From: Thermoplasmata archaeon
GTDB lineage: Archaea; Thermoplasmatota; Thermoplasmata; Lutacidiplasmatales; UBA184
Direction: 5' to 3'
DNA: 64,000 nucleotides
Assembly: GCA_022750195.1 (NCBI GenBank)
Contig: JAKIWE010000001.1
Location: 928,672-992,671, forward strand
The notes beneath the pieces are model-generated. The model saw only the letters and a program-made list of their open reading frames with translations. It did not search any database and was not told the DNA's origin. This document shows, piece after piece, positions 17,754 to 25,829 of this stretch. The position numbers were made by a program, and so were the translations under genes. Each line of letters opens with the position of its first letter. The stretch's first letter is position 1.

Positions 17754-17781
17754 CAAGGGTCAGACTGTCGATCGGGCGGGG

Positions 17782-18714
17782 GTGGGGGCGACGTACGAAA
17801 CCGAGGCCAAAGGGAACGGATGGGGCCGAACGAGGGACGCGTACGACGGGACTGAGGTCGGTGGGGTCGAGACCCTGCGGCTCGGCCACGACGTCCGCTT
17901 CGTGCTCGCCGCCGTCGGCGGTGGCGCCGTCCGCGTAGGAAGGATCGTCGCGAGCCACCACCTCCGCCATCTGGAGACCATCGCCATCAACTGCGACGAG
18001 CGGGTCCAGAGCCACGATGTCTACGACCGCCGGGTCTGCCTCGGCTGGGACGGCTCCGCAGAGGACACGGGCGGATCGCCGCTCGTGGCCGCGCAGCACG
18101 CTCGCGCGGCCGAGCCCGCGCTCGAGCGCTTGTTCGACGGCGCGACCTTCGTCACGGTCATCGCGAGCCTGGGCGGCGGCGCCGGCACCGGCGCGCTGCC
18201 GTTCGTCCTCGAGGCCGCGGCGCGGCACAGCGAGTTCCTGACCGCGTTCGTGGTCAAGCCGTTCACCGCCGAAGGGGACCGCCGGTCGACCGCCGACCGG
18301 GCGATCGCCCGTCTCCATTTCGTCGACCCGTTCGTCGAGAAGCAGCAACGGCGCGCGGCGACGCTCAAGGTCCTCGACAACGAGACGTTCGCCCGGGGGC
18401 ACCCGCGCGCCGCCTTCGGCGAGCTCAACGCGACCTACGCGGAGATCATCCGCACCCAGATCGAGCAGGACTATCTGCTACCGGTCGAGGCGGCGCTGGA
18501 AGCCCGCCGGCTCGCCCAGGCCGTGGACACGGGGTTCGGGCCCCGGAACGGTGGAGGGCTCGTGCCCCCTCTGCCGGGGATGAGCCCGCTCGCGGGGGCG
18601 CACCGACCTAGCGCTCCTCCGCTGGCGGCCGCGCCGGCGTTCATGGCCGACTTCGCCTCCGACGCGGAAGTCACCTTCGAGGTCGTTCCGGACCGGGCCC
18701 GTCCGTCCCTCTAG
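17782..18714 (+). CDS. Short FtsZ/CetZ-like (tubulin superfamily) protein
   Basis: 310 aa. The tubulin signature GGGAGTG is at residues 131-137 within VTVIASLGGGAGTGALPFVLEAAA, preceded by a glycine-rich P-loop-like turn AAVGGGAVRVG near 43-53 and AINCDERVQ near 68. FVVKPFTAEGDRR near 157 matches the FtsZ T5/T6 region. Past this the protein diverges: the expected T7 (synergy) loop with two acidic residues reads FGELNATYAEIIRT, lacking the usual NxDxxD, and the C-terminal tubulin domain is replaced by a short Pro/Gly-rich tail. It may bind nucleotide but polymerise differently or not at all. Probably an operon partner of the RHH protein. The GTG start is the first available; a later start is possible. 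Confidence 0.75.
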   Translation: MGATYETEAKGNGWGRTRDAYDGTEVGGVETLRLGHDVRFVLAAVGGGAVRVGRIVASHHLRHLETIAINCDERVQSHDVYDRRVCLGWDGSAEDTGGSPLVAAQHARAAEPALERLFDGATFVTVIASLGGGAGTGALPFVLEAAARHSEFLTAFVVKPFTAEGDRRSTADRAIARLHFVDPFVEKQQRRAATLKVLDNETFARGHPRAAFGELNATYAEIIRTQIEQDYLLPVEAALEARRLAQAVDTGFGPRNGGGLVPPLPGMSPLAGAHRPSAPPLAAAPAFMADFASDAEVTFEVVPDRARPSL

Positions 18715-18743
18715 GAGCGCTCCGCCGTTCTCGCCCGCCCAGA

Positions 18744-18752
18744 GCTTATGAG
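18744..18752 (+). promoter_or_regulatory. Box A before the 54-aa membrane protein
   Basis: GCTTATGAG lies 23-31 nt upstream of the ATG at 18775, fitting a leaderless transcript. Confidence 0.45.
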
Positions 18753-18774
18753 CTGACCCGCGTCCGGGCCGGCG

Positions 18775-18939
18775 ATGGACGGCCGTATCGCCACCGCCCT
18801 GCTCACCATCGTCCTTCCGGCGGTGCTCCTGGGGGTCGTCGTCCTCCGGTTCTCCCTCAATCCCCTCGCGATCCTGGCGTTGATCGCCACGATGATCGCC
18901 GGCAGCCTGTACTTGCTCAGCTACTCGGACTCCTTCTAG
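18775..18939 (+). CDS. Small two-helix membrane protein (54 aa)
   Basis: The frame from the ATG at 18775 encodes 54 residues: MDGRIATALL, one hydrophobic helix rich in Leu/Val, a short RFSLNP turn, a second hydrophobic helix (LAILALIATMIAGSLYLLSY) and SDSF. It has its own box A at leaderless distance and does not overlap neighbours. Hydrophobic hairpin proteins of this size are common but poorly annotated in archaea. No function can be assigned. Confidence 0.55.
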   Translation: MDGRIATALLTIVLPAVLLGVVVLRFSLNPLAILALIATMIAGSLYLLSYSDSF

Positions 18940-18964
18940 GGCCCCCGGGGGAAGCAGCCCCGGC

Positions 18965-19729
18965 CTACTGGTAGATGGTCATCTCGCCGGACGCCGTCGC
19001 CTCGGGAGCTGGCTTGGACCTGGGCTTCATCGCTGCGCGGAGCGCCCTCTCGATCATCTCCGCCTGGGAGCGGAGCGGTCCCGTGTCCAGCTTCAGGACC
19101 GGCAGCAGTCGGTCGAGGGTCTCGATGAGGGCGGCCCCGGCCCTGTGGTCCGGATACCCTTCGGTCGTCCGTGCGCTGACGAGCAGCGTCGCGGTCGGCA
19201 CCTGGGCGCGGATCCCAGCGATGAGCAGCGCACCGGAGACCCCGCCGATCACGCCGTCGGCCAACGTGCGCGCGCCCGCCTTCTGAAGTCGCCCTACGAG
19301 GCCGTCCTCCGGACGGGAAGTAATGGCCCACATGCTCTCGTCCGCGCTGTCCTCGGGCTCGGGGGTCGGGTGGGGAACGACCCCTTCGAGGCTCAGGACC
19401 ATCGAGGCGTGACGGGTCGCCGCTCCGGCGAGCAGCGTTTCCGCGATCGGGGTCGCCTGGTCGGGGGGGACCGGGAACTCTGAGACCACGAGGGCGAACT
19501 CCGATCGGCCGTACACCCGGATCGGCGGTTGCACCTGGCCACCCTGGATCACCGCCAGCGGGGGCAGGTCGGGGGACTCAAAGGTACCAATGCGCGGGAG
19601 CTTCAGCGACTGAACAATGAAATGCGCGGCGACGGTCGCTGCCAGCCCTGCGCTGGGGAAGCTGACGAGAACCACCGCTTCGTCGGCCAGGCCCTGGACC
19701 CCGGGTTCGTCGCGCCACGTATAACCCAT
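18965..19729 (-). CDS. PAC2 family (proteasome assembly chaperone-like) protein
   Basis: 254 aa of the archaeal PAC2/COG1938-type family. Characteristic stretches are VVLVSFPSAGLAATVAAHFIVQSL near residue 20, PRIGTFESPDLPPLAVIQGG, FALVVSEFPVPPDQATPIAETLL, and GVIGGVSGALLIAGIRAQVPTATLLVSARTTEGYPDHRAGAALIETLDRLL. The family is related to eukaryotic proteasome assembly chaperone 2, but the archaeal members' role is not settled. The last ~25 residues are Lys/Pro-rich. The ATG at 19729 overlaps a TATA-like stretch, so translation might begin at a later in-frame GTG (19675). Confidence 0.85.
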   Translation of the reverse strand: MGYTWRDEPGVQGLADEAVVLVSFPSAGLAATVAAHFIVQSLKLPRIGTFESPDLPPLAVIQGGQVQPPIRVYGRSEFALVVSEFPVPPDQATPIAETLLAGAATRHASMVLSLEGVVPHPTPEPEDSADESMWAITSRPEDGLVGRLQKAGARTLADGVIGGVSGALLIAGIRAQVPTATLLVSARTTEGYPDHRAGAALIETLDRLLPVLKLDTGPLRSQAEMIERALRAAMKPRSKPAPEATASGEMTIYQ

Positions 19730-19796
19730 AACCGAACCGTCTTCGACTACCGGCGGCGGTACATAGCGCCGCCTCCGCCCGAGGACGAACGAAGCG

Positions 19797-19804
19797 GCAA
19801 ATAC
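19797..19804 (+). promoter_or_regulatory. Box A promoter of fen1
   Basis: GCAAATAC lies 21-28 nt before the GTG start at 19825, which predicts a leaderless message. Confidence 0.5.
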
Positions 19805-19824
19805 TCCTCGCCCCTCGGCGCACC

Positions 19825-20859
19825 GTGGGCCTTCCGCTCCGCGACCTAGTGAGCCCCAAGGAGCTCGACTGGCCGGCGCTCGCGGGACGGACCCTCGCCG
19901 TCGACGCCTACAACGCCATCTACCAGTTCCTCGCCACGATCCGCCAGCGGGACGGGCAACTGTTCACCGACGCGCAGGGACGCGTGACGAGCCATCTAAT
20001 GGGCCTGTTCTACCGGACCACCTCCCTGCTGGGCGACGGGGTGTTGCCGGTCTGGGTGTTCGACGGCCGTCCGCCCGACCTGAAGGCCGGGACCATCCGG
20101 GGACGGATCCTCGCCAAGGAGCGGGCCGAGTCGGAGTGGAAGGAGGCCTTGGCCGAGGGGGACCTCGACCGGGCGCGTCGCAAGGCCGCGCAGACCTCCC
20201 GACTCACCGGCCCAATGGTCGAGGAGGCGAAGGCGTTGTTGGCCGCTCTCGGTGTCCCGACCGTCCAGGCCCCCTCGGAGGGCGAAGCGCAAGCGGCCCG
20301 GATGGCGCGCTCCGGCTCGGTCTGGGGGACCGCCTCGGAGGATTACGACTGCCTTCTGTTCGGCGCCCCACGACTCGTCCGGGGTCTGGCGGCCCGAGGG
20401 AGCCGGAACGCCTCGACGGGGGCTCAGCTGATCGACCGGACGGAGCTCCTCGCCACGCTCGGGATCAACGACGAGGAGCTGATCCTCGTCGGGCTGCTCA
20501 TCGGCACGGACTACAACGAAGGGGTCGCAGGGTACGGCCCGAAGAAGGCGCTCAAGCTCGTCCAGCAACATCTCGGATGGGAGGCGACGTTGAAGCACGT
20601 GGGCCTCGAACCGAGTTCCGTCACCGAGGTGGCCGAGCTGTTCCGGAACCCGGCGACGACCGAGGTCCCGACGCCCAGCTTCGGGCCCGTGAACGAGGAG
20701 GAGGTCGTCCGGCTCCTCGTGGACGCGCACGGATTCTCGGGCGACCGGGTACGCGGAGCGGTGCGCCGGGCCCGGCAACGTCCGCCGCCGGCCTCCTCGC
20801 CGGGGGCCACGAAGGGGCGTCAAGCACTCCTCGACTCGTTCGGGGGCCAGGAAGCATGA
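19825..20859 (+). CDS. fen: Flap endonuclease 1
   Basis: Structure-specific 5' nuclease that removes flaps in Okazaki-fragment maturation and base-excision repair. Both catalytic halves are present: the N-domain with GRTLAVDAYNAIYQFLATIR, FDGRPPDLKAGTIRGR and the I-domain with QAPSEGEAQAARMA, TASEDYDCLLFGAPRLVRGL and LIGTDYNEGVAGYGPKKALKLV (helix-two-turn-helix). The conserved acidic metal ligands are visible (VDAYN, FDG, EGEAQ, SEDYD, GTDYN). The C-terminus has a PCNA-interacting PIP-like box, QALLDSFG, slightly degenerate in its last aromatic position. Length 344 aa is normal. It overlaps the next gene by ATGA. Confidence 0.95.
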   Translation: MGLPLRDLVSPKELDWPALAGRTLAVDAYNAIYQFLATIRQRDGQLFTDAQGRVTSHLMGLFYRTTSLLGDGVLPVWVFDGRPPDLKAGTIRGRILAKERAESEWKEALAEGDLDRARRKAAQTSRLTGPMVEEAKALLAALGVPTVQAPSEGEAQAARMARSGSVWGTASEDYDCLLFGAPRLVRGLAARGSRNASTGAQLIDRTELLATLGINDEELILVGLLIGTDYNEGVAGYGPKKALKLVQQHLGWEATLKHVGLEPSSVTEVAELFRNPATTEVPTPSFGPVNEEEVVRLLVDAHGFSGDRVRGAVRRARQRPPPASSPGATKGRQALLDSFGGQEA

Positions 20860-22337
20860 GCCTGTTCGAGTGCGTCCCGAACTTCTCCGAGGGGCGGGAA
20901 ACCTCGACGATCGACGCGCTCGCGGCTGCCGCGCGCTCGGTCACCGGTGTGACGGTCCTGGACGTCGAGCGGAACGCCGACCACAACCGATGCGTGATCA
21001 GTCTCGTGGGCGACGCGGGACCGCTCGAGGAGGCGATCGTCGGGATGACCCGCGTCGCGCTCGAGAAGATCGACCTGAACCACCACCGAGGCGAGCATCC
21101 CAGGATGGGAGCGGTCGACGTGATCCCGTTCGTACCTCTGGGCGACACGCCGATGGCCGAGGCGGTGGCGCTCGCCCGCCGGGTCGCCGACCGCCTGTGG
21201 GGAGCCTTCCGGCTGCCGGTCTACCTGTACGGAACCGCGTCGACCCGCCCGGAGCACGAGGACCTCGCCGTGATCCGAAAGGGAGAGTTCGAAGGGATCC
21301 GCGCTACCATCGCCACGGAGCCGGCCCGTGCACCGGACGTCGGTGAACGCGCGGTCCATCCGACGGGGGGGATCGTCGCCGTCGGGGCGCGTCCCGTCCT
21401 GATCGCGTACAATGCCTATCTGACGACGCCCGACGTGCAGGTGGCGAAGCAGATCGCCAAAGCGGTCCGCGCGCGCGATGGGGGGCTGCCGACGGTCAAG
21501 GCGCTCGGGTTCGAGATCAAGGAACGGAACCGGGCCCAGGTGTCGATGAACCTCACCGACTACCACGTTACCCCGATCCACCGGGCCCTCGAGGCGGTCC
21601 GGAAGGAGGCGGCCCAGCGCGGCGTCGGCGTCGAGGAGTCCGAGATCGTCGGGCTGGTGCCGGACGACGCGCTGCTCGATGCGGCGGAGTTCTATCTTCA
21701 ACTTCTCCACTTCGACCGCGGTACGGTCCTCGAACGCAAACTTCGGGCGGCCGCCGACTCGGGGTCCACGCTCCGTGACCTCCCGTTCGCGCGTCTGACC
21801 GATCGACTCGCCGCCCGCACCCCCACGCCCGGGGGCGGAAGTGCAGCGGCCTCGGCCGGCGCCCTCGCCACGGGCCTCGGGGAGATGGTGGTCGCCTACA
21901 GCCATTCGGCGAAGTCGCCCGACCCCACGCTCACCGCCCTGAGTCACGAGCTCCAGGAAGATCGACGGGCGTTCCTTCTCGGGGTCGACGCGGACGCGCA
22001 GGCGTACGAGGCGGTGCGGGTCGCCCGCAAACAGCGACGGGAGGCACCGGAAAGCGCCGAAGCGAAGTCCGCCTGGGTGCAAGCGGTCCGCCTCGCCGCG
22101 GAGGTGCCTCTCGGGGTGGCCCGTCGGGCCCGCTCGGTCGCCGACCGGCTTCGTGGCGCCCAACCGTCGTTCAACCGGAACGTGACGAGCGACTTCGTCA
22201 CGGCCGTCGCGCTCCTGGACGCCTCACGCGTCGGGGCGCTCGCCAACGTCCGCGTGAACCTCGACGAGCTAAAGGCCGAGGGAGTCCCGGTCGCCGAGCT
22301 CGAGCAAGAAGCCGCCCGCCTCGCGATGGGCCGGTAG
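20856..22337 (+). CDS. Bifunctional glutamate formiminotransferase / formimidoyl-THF cyclodeaminase
   Basis: Transfers the formimino group from formiminoglutamate to tetrahydrofolate and then releases ammonia to give methenyl-THF, a histidine-degradation and one-carbon step. The start is the ATG at 20856 (SLFECVPNFSEGR), overlapping the fen stop. Residues 1-300 are the formiminotransferase (CVPNFSEGR, DHNRCVISLVG, HPRMGAVDVIPFVPL, MNLTDYHVTPIHRALEAV). Residues 305-493 are the helical cyclodeaminase (RTPTPGGGSAAASAGALATGLGEMVV, NVRVNLDEL). Total 493 aa, close to animal FTCD. It sits in an operon with fen and a RIB7-like reductase. Whether it uses folate or a methanopterin-type carrier cannot be told. 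Confidence 0.9.
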   Translation: MSLFECVPNFSEGRETSTIDALAAAARSVTGVTVLDVERNADHNRCVISLVGDAGPLEEAIVGMTRVALEKIDLNHHRGEHPRMGAVDVIPFVPLGDTPMAEAVALARRVADRLWGAFRLPVYLYGTASTRPEHEDLAVIRKGEFEGIRATIATEPARAPDVGERAVHPTGGIVAVGARPVLIAYNAYLTTPDVQVAKQIAKAVRARDGGLPTVKALGFEIKERNRAQVSMNLTDYHVTPIHRALEAVRKEAAQRGVGVEESEIVGLVPDDALLDAAEFYLQLLHFDRGTVLERKLRAAADSGSTLRDLPFARLTDRLAARTPTPGGGSAAASAGALATGLGEMVVAYSHSAKSPDPTLTALSHELQEDRRAFLLGVDADAQAYEAVRVARKQRREAPESAEAKSAWVQAVRLAAEVPLGVARRARSVADRLRGAQPSFNRNVTSDFVTAVALLDASRVGALANVRVNLDELKAEGVPVAELEQEAARLAMGR

Positions 22338-22354
22338 CTCCGAAGGGCCGGACG

Positions 22355-23029
22355 ATGCCGACTCCTGGCGCCCGGCCCGAGGTGCATGTCAACTGCGCCG
22401 TCTCGGTGGACGGCCGTCTGGCGTACGCAGGCGGGCGGCGAGCCCGGCTCTCCGGCCCGGAAGACCTTCGACGGGTCCACGAACTCCGAGCGGCCTCCGA
22501 CGGCATCTTGGTCGGGGTCGGCACCGTGGTCCTCGACGATCCCTCCCTACGGGTGCATTGGGACCTCCTCCAGAGGACTCCGGCGAGGTCCCCCACTCGG
22601 ATCGTCCTCGACTCCAACGGCCGAACACCCCCGCAGGCGCGTGTCCTCGACGGGAGCCAAGCCACGATCGTGGCGACCGCCGAGGAGTGTCGCCGGGAGT
22701 TCCCTTCCTCCGTCACCGTCCTCCGCGCGGGCGCTCGTCGCGTCGACCTCCCGAGGCTCCTGGCGGCTCTCGTCGACCTTGGGATCCACAAGTTGATGGT
22801 GGAAGGCGGATCGCAAGTGATCGGTAGCTTTCTGCTCGGCGGCTGCGTCGACCGACTCACGGTGTACGTCGCCCCGGTGGTGATCGGTGACCCGACGGCG
22901 CCGATCCTGGCCACGTTCCCCATGGGTCGAAGCGACCCTGCCCCCGTTGTACCCCTGCGCCGCCTCGAGAGCCGACCCCTCGACGACGGGACGCTCTTGA
23001 CCTACGTACCGTCGGGCCCCTCGACGTAG
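22355..23029 (+). CDS. 2,5-diamino-6-ribosylaminopyrimidinone 5'-phosphate reductase (RIB7/RibD-C type)
   Basis: NADPH-dependent reductase of the archaeal riboflavin/F420 precursor pathway. 224 aa with the full family pattern: PEVHVNCAVSVDGRLA (substrate-binding strand), ASDGILVGVGTVVLDDPSL, SPTRIVLDSNGRTP, IHKLMVEGGSQVIGSFLLGG, and VAPVVIGDPTAPIL. It lies 17 nt after the cyclodeaminase gene in the fen operon. It fits the archaeal arfC/RIB7 type better than the DHFR-like protein at 4703 does. Confidence 0.88.
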   Translation: MPTPGARPEVHVNCAVSVDGRLAYAGGRRARLSGPEDLRRVHELRAASDGILVGVGTVVLDDPSLRVHWDLLQRTPARSPTRIVLDSNGRTPPQARVLDGSQATIVATAEECRREFPSSVTVLRAGARRVDLPRLLAALVDLGIHKLMVEGGSQVIGSFLLGGCVDRLTVYVAPVVIGDPTAPILATFPMGRSDPAPVVPLRRLESRPLDDGTLLTYVPSGPST

Positions 23030-23054
23030 ATCGGGACGAGACGACCCGGGCCAC

Positions 23055-23064
23055 CGTTAAATGG
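23055..23064 (+). promoter_or_regulatory. Box A promoter of the FAH-family gene
   Basis: CGTTAAATGG lies 25-34 nt before the GTG at 23089. Confidence 0.5.
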
Positions 23065-23088
23065 CGGAACGACTCCGAGGTCGCCGCC

Positions 23089-24093
23089 GTGAAACTCGTC
23101 CACTTCCTACTCGGCGACCAGTTCCATTTCGGCATGGTCACGGACTCGGGAGAGTACATCGACCTCGACACCGCCTGCCGCGACTACTTCGGCGTGAACC
23201 CGGTGAAGGGGGCGGACCCCAGCCGGTTCCGCGACATGCGGGCGTTCTTCACCGGGGGCACCGACTCGGTCGCGCTCACGCGCAAGATCCTAGAGTACAT
23301 CGACCGGCGTCGCAAGGCCGGTTGGACCCCGCGCGCCGCGACCGGGGCGCGGTACCTCTTCAAGCCCGAAGAGGGGATCCGGCTGCTCGCGCCGGTCCTC
23401 AACGGCGCGAAGATCTACTGCCTCGCCTCGAACTCGAAGAGCCACCTCGCCGAGCAGCAGAAGCCCACCCCGACGCGGCCGACCTTCTTCACCCGATACT
23501 TCAACAGCCTGGTGGGCCCGAGCGAGCCCCTCATCCTCCACCGCGCGGGAACGTTCCCGGACGTGGAGCTCGAACTCGCCGCGGTGATCGGCAAGTCCGG
23601 CAAGCACATCACGAAGGGTCAGGCGATGGAGCACGTCGCCGGCTACACCGTCGCCTTCGACATGGGCTACCGGGACCTTCAGTATCCCGGCGACGGGTCG
23701 ACGGACTGGGTGATGGGCAAGGGGTTCGACGCCGCGATGGCCGTGGGACCGTGGGTCGTTCCGAAGGAGGAGGTCGGCGAACCGTACCCTCTGAAAATGG
23801 AGCTCAAGGTCGGGGGTCAGGTGCGACAGGCCGGCGACACCAACGACTACGTCTTCCGGCTGCCCGACATCCTCGCGCATCTCTCCCAGGGGATCACGCT
23901 GGAGCCTGGGGACGTGATCTCGCTCGGGAGCCTCGGCGGCACGCCGGGCTTTGAGTTCGGCAAGGAGAGCCGGAAACTGAAGCCCGGCGACACGATCGAA
24001 GGAACGATCGACCGGATCGGCCGGCTCGCGGTCCCGGTCAAGGCGGAAGCCGCGCTTCCCCCCGCAGGACCAGGAACACCGCCCCCGCCGTAG
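23089..24093 (+). CDS. Fumarylacetoacetate hydrolase (FAH) family protein
   Basis: 334 aa. The C-terminal FAH fold is recognisable: RAGTFPDVELELAAVIGKSGKHI, where the two acidic residues fit the E-x-E metal ligands, then VAGYTVAFDMGYRDLQYPGDG, DWVMGKGFDAAMAVGPWVV, and QGITLEPGDVISLGSLGGTPGF near the C-terminus. Family members hydrolyse C-C bonds in aromatic and sugar catabolism or act as acylpyruvases and oxaloacetate tautomerases; the substrate here is unknown. Its 3' end overlaps the convergent priS gene by 56 nt. Confidence 0.87.
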   Translation: MKLVHFLLGDQFHFGMVTDSGEYIDLDTACRDYFGVNPVKGADPSRFRDMRAFFTGGTDSVALTRKILEYIDRRRKAGWTPRAATGARYLFKPEEGIRLLAPVLNGAKIYCLASNSKSHLAEQQKPTPTRPTFFTRYFNSLVGPSEPLILHRAGTFPDVELELAAVIGKSGKHITKGQAMEHVAGYTVAFDMGYRDLQYPGDGSTDWVMGKGFDAAMAVGPWVVPKEEVGEPYPLKMELKVGGQVRQAGDTNDYVFRLPDILAHLSQGITLEPGDVISLGSLGGTPGFEFGKESRKLKPGDTIEGTIDRIGRLAVPVKAEAALPPAGPGTPPPP

Positions 24094-25252
24094 GCAAGGA
24101 ACGCCGGGCCCCCGCCGCCCCTTGAAGTCGTCCGTTCCCGAACGGGTGGTCGACCGACTCGAGGAGTTCCACCTCCGTCTCGTGGCCGTTCTCGGCGAAC
24201 CGTGCCGTCGCGTCGCGGAGCGGTTCGAACCGAGGCAGCTCCGCCGGAGCCACCGACATCACCCGGAGGCCCGAGCCCCCGTGGAGGGAGCCGGGGAGCC
24301 GGATGAGACGGTGAACGTCGGTGGTGACCGGGGCGTCGGTCTCCCCTTGCGCCTCGAGGGCGCCGCACGTCCATAGAGCGTCGATCAGGCCCTCCTGCGG
24401 GCGGGCCTTGAACACCGCGAAGCTCTGCATGGAACGGATCTGTTCGGCGCGTCCACGATCGAGGAGCGAGCGGGCGCAGGTCGCCGCGACCTCAGCGGAG
24501 AGCCCGGCGGCCGTGAGCTCCCGCTCGACCACCGGCTTGCCTTCCCTTTCCCATCGGGCGAGCAGCTCGAGCAGGCCCCGGGAGCGCCGCCCCTTCCACC
24601 CGGGCTCGTTCACTCCCGGGAACGCCCGCCAACCTGCGGCCGCCTCTCCGGCAGACGCGCTTCGGCTCGCGGAACGCCCGGCTCCAGCCGTAGGGTCGAA
24701 TCCGGCCCCCGTGACGTACTCGACGAGCTCTCTCCGCTCGGCGCTCGTCAGGGAGAGAAACCGCTCGTCCCGAAGGTGGACGTGGTACCCGCGCCCGCCG
24801 GAGAAGACGACCTGAACCTCCGAGGGGTCGACGCCGAAGTCGCCGAAGACGAAATCGTCGAGCAGTCGCTGCAACTGCTCCTTGACGCGGACGAGCTGTT
24901 CGGCGTAGCTTCGACCTCCGGCGCCGCGCAGGTGATCGGCGTCGAGGTCGAAGATCACGTCCGCGCCGAGCCACTCCTTCGCCTCCATCGAGGGACGGTC
25001 GGGGCTCTGGTAGTAGGCGGCCGAGTAGTAGAGGTGACGCGGAGGGTCGTGGTCCAGGAATCGGCGGAGCTCGTCGGCGGAACGGAACGCCTCGTGCCGC
25101 CGCATCAACGGCTCGGTCGTGAAGGGGAACGATGCGAACTCCCGCCGTTCGAACCGCACCGGCGGGACTACGGGCGTCGAGCGGTAGTAGGAGCGGAACT
25201 GGTCGCGAGCGAAGGCGAGCTCGCGGCCCTCGAGGACGGCGGATTTGCCCAG
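24038..25252 (-). CDS. priS: DNA primase small (catalytic) subunit PriS, probable CTG start
   Basis: Synthesises RNA/DNA primers. Catalytic motifs are present: VIFDLDADHLRG (metal-binding DxD), VVFSGGRGYHVHLRDE, and HRLIRLPGSLHGGSGL near the C-terminus. The frame remains homologous upstream of the first GTG (25159): LAFARDQFRSYY then RSTPVVPPVRFERREF matches the N-terminal helix shared by archaeal PriS. The only plausible start is the CTG at 25252, two bases after the upstream KH-gene stop and five bases after GGAG of a G7AG Shine-Dalgarno. No ATG, GTG or TTG exists in that stretch. With it the protein has 404 aa. Third gene of the rio1-KH-priS operon. No PriL gene is seen here. Confidence 0.88.
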   Translation of the reverse strand: MGKSAVLEGRELAFARDQFRSYYRSTPVVPPVRFERREFASFPFTTEPLMRRHEAFRSADELRRFLDHDPPRHLYYSAAYYQSPDRPSMEAKEWLGADVIFDLDADHLRGAGGRSYAEQLVRVKEQLQRLLDDFVFGDFGVDPSEVQVVFSGGRGYHVHLRDERFLSLTSAERRELVEYVTGAGFDPTAGAGRSASRSASAGEAAAGWRAFPGVNEPGWKGRRSRGLLELLARWEREGKPVVERELTAAGLSAEVAATCARSLLDRGRAEQIRSMQSFAVFKARPQEGLIDALWTCGALEAQGETDAPVTTDVHRLIRLPGSLHGGSGLRVMSVAPAELPRFEPLRDATARFAENGHETEVELLESVDHPFGNGRLQGAAGARRSLPTAGAVFLVLRGEARLPP

Positions 25253-25254
25253 GG

Positions 25255-25827
25255 CTACTCCCCCCCTTCGGCTGGGATGTCGCCCTGCGTCGCCTCGGTG
25301 AGGGCGTCGTCGGTCCTCTGGCGGGCCAGCATGTGGAAGACCGCCGCGTGCTCGCTGCCCCGGAGAAGAAGTTCGACCGCCCGCGTGGCGCGTTCGAGCT
25401 CCTTCTCCTTGCCGATCAGCGCTACCGTCCCGCCGTACACGCTCATCGAGCAGCCGGAAAGCTCCTCGATACGACTTCGCGCGCGGCCCCGCTCCCCGAT
25501 GAGCCGAGAGCGGATGCGCCAGAGCGCGGCCTTCTCCCGGCGCCCCGTGACCCGACGGATCTCGATCACCCCGAGGTACGTATCGTCCTTCAGCAGTCGG
25601 AAGGCGCGTTCGGGCGAGAAGCCCCGGCCGATCGCGAGGACGATGTCACGTCCCCGCATCGCGTCGTCCGGGCGGTCGTCGGGGGCTGCGATCGTCACCG
25701 CTCCGTCTTCTGGGTCGACGGCCACCGCCGTGTGGGTCCGGCTCTCGATCGCGTGCTTGGTGACGCCGGCGGTGCCGATCAGGACGCCCACGCGGTCGTC
25801 CGGTACGCGGACCAACAGCGTGGGCAT
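25255..25827 (-). CDS. KH-domain RNA-binding protein (Pno1/Dim2-like)
   Basis: 190 aa with two KH modules: VRVPDDRVGVLIGTAGVTKHAIE then HTAVAVDPEDGAVTIAAP (first GxxG: IGTAG), and a second containing RSRLIGERGRARSRIEELSGCSMSVYGGTVALIG (GERG loop). This arrangement and its place directly after rio1 match the archaeal homologues of Pno1/Dim2, which bind the 3' end of small-subunit rRNA during ribosome maturation. The ATG at 25827 follows the rio1 stop by two bases (TGAGCATG). The long frame extending further upstream is a shadow of rio1. Confidence 0.9.
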   Translation of the reverse strand: MPTLLVRVPDDRVGVLIGTAGVTKHAIESRTHTAVAVDPEDGAVTIAAPDDRPDDAMRGRDIVLAIGRGFSPERAFRLLKDDTYLGVIEIRRVTGRREKAALWRIRSRLIGERGRARSRIEELSGCSMSVYGGTVALIGKEKELERATRAVELLLRGSEHAAVFHMLARQRTDDALTEATQGDIPAEGGE

Positions 25828-25829
25828 GC

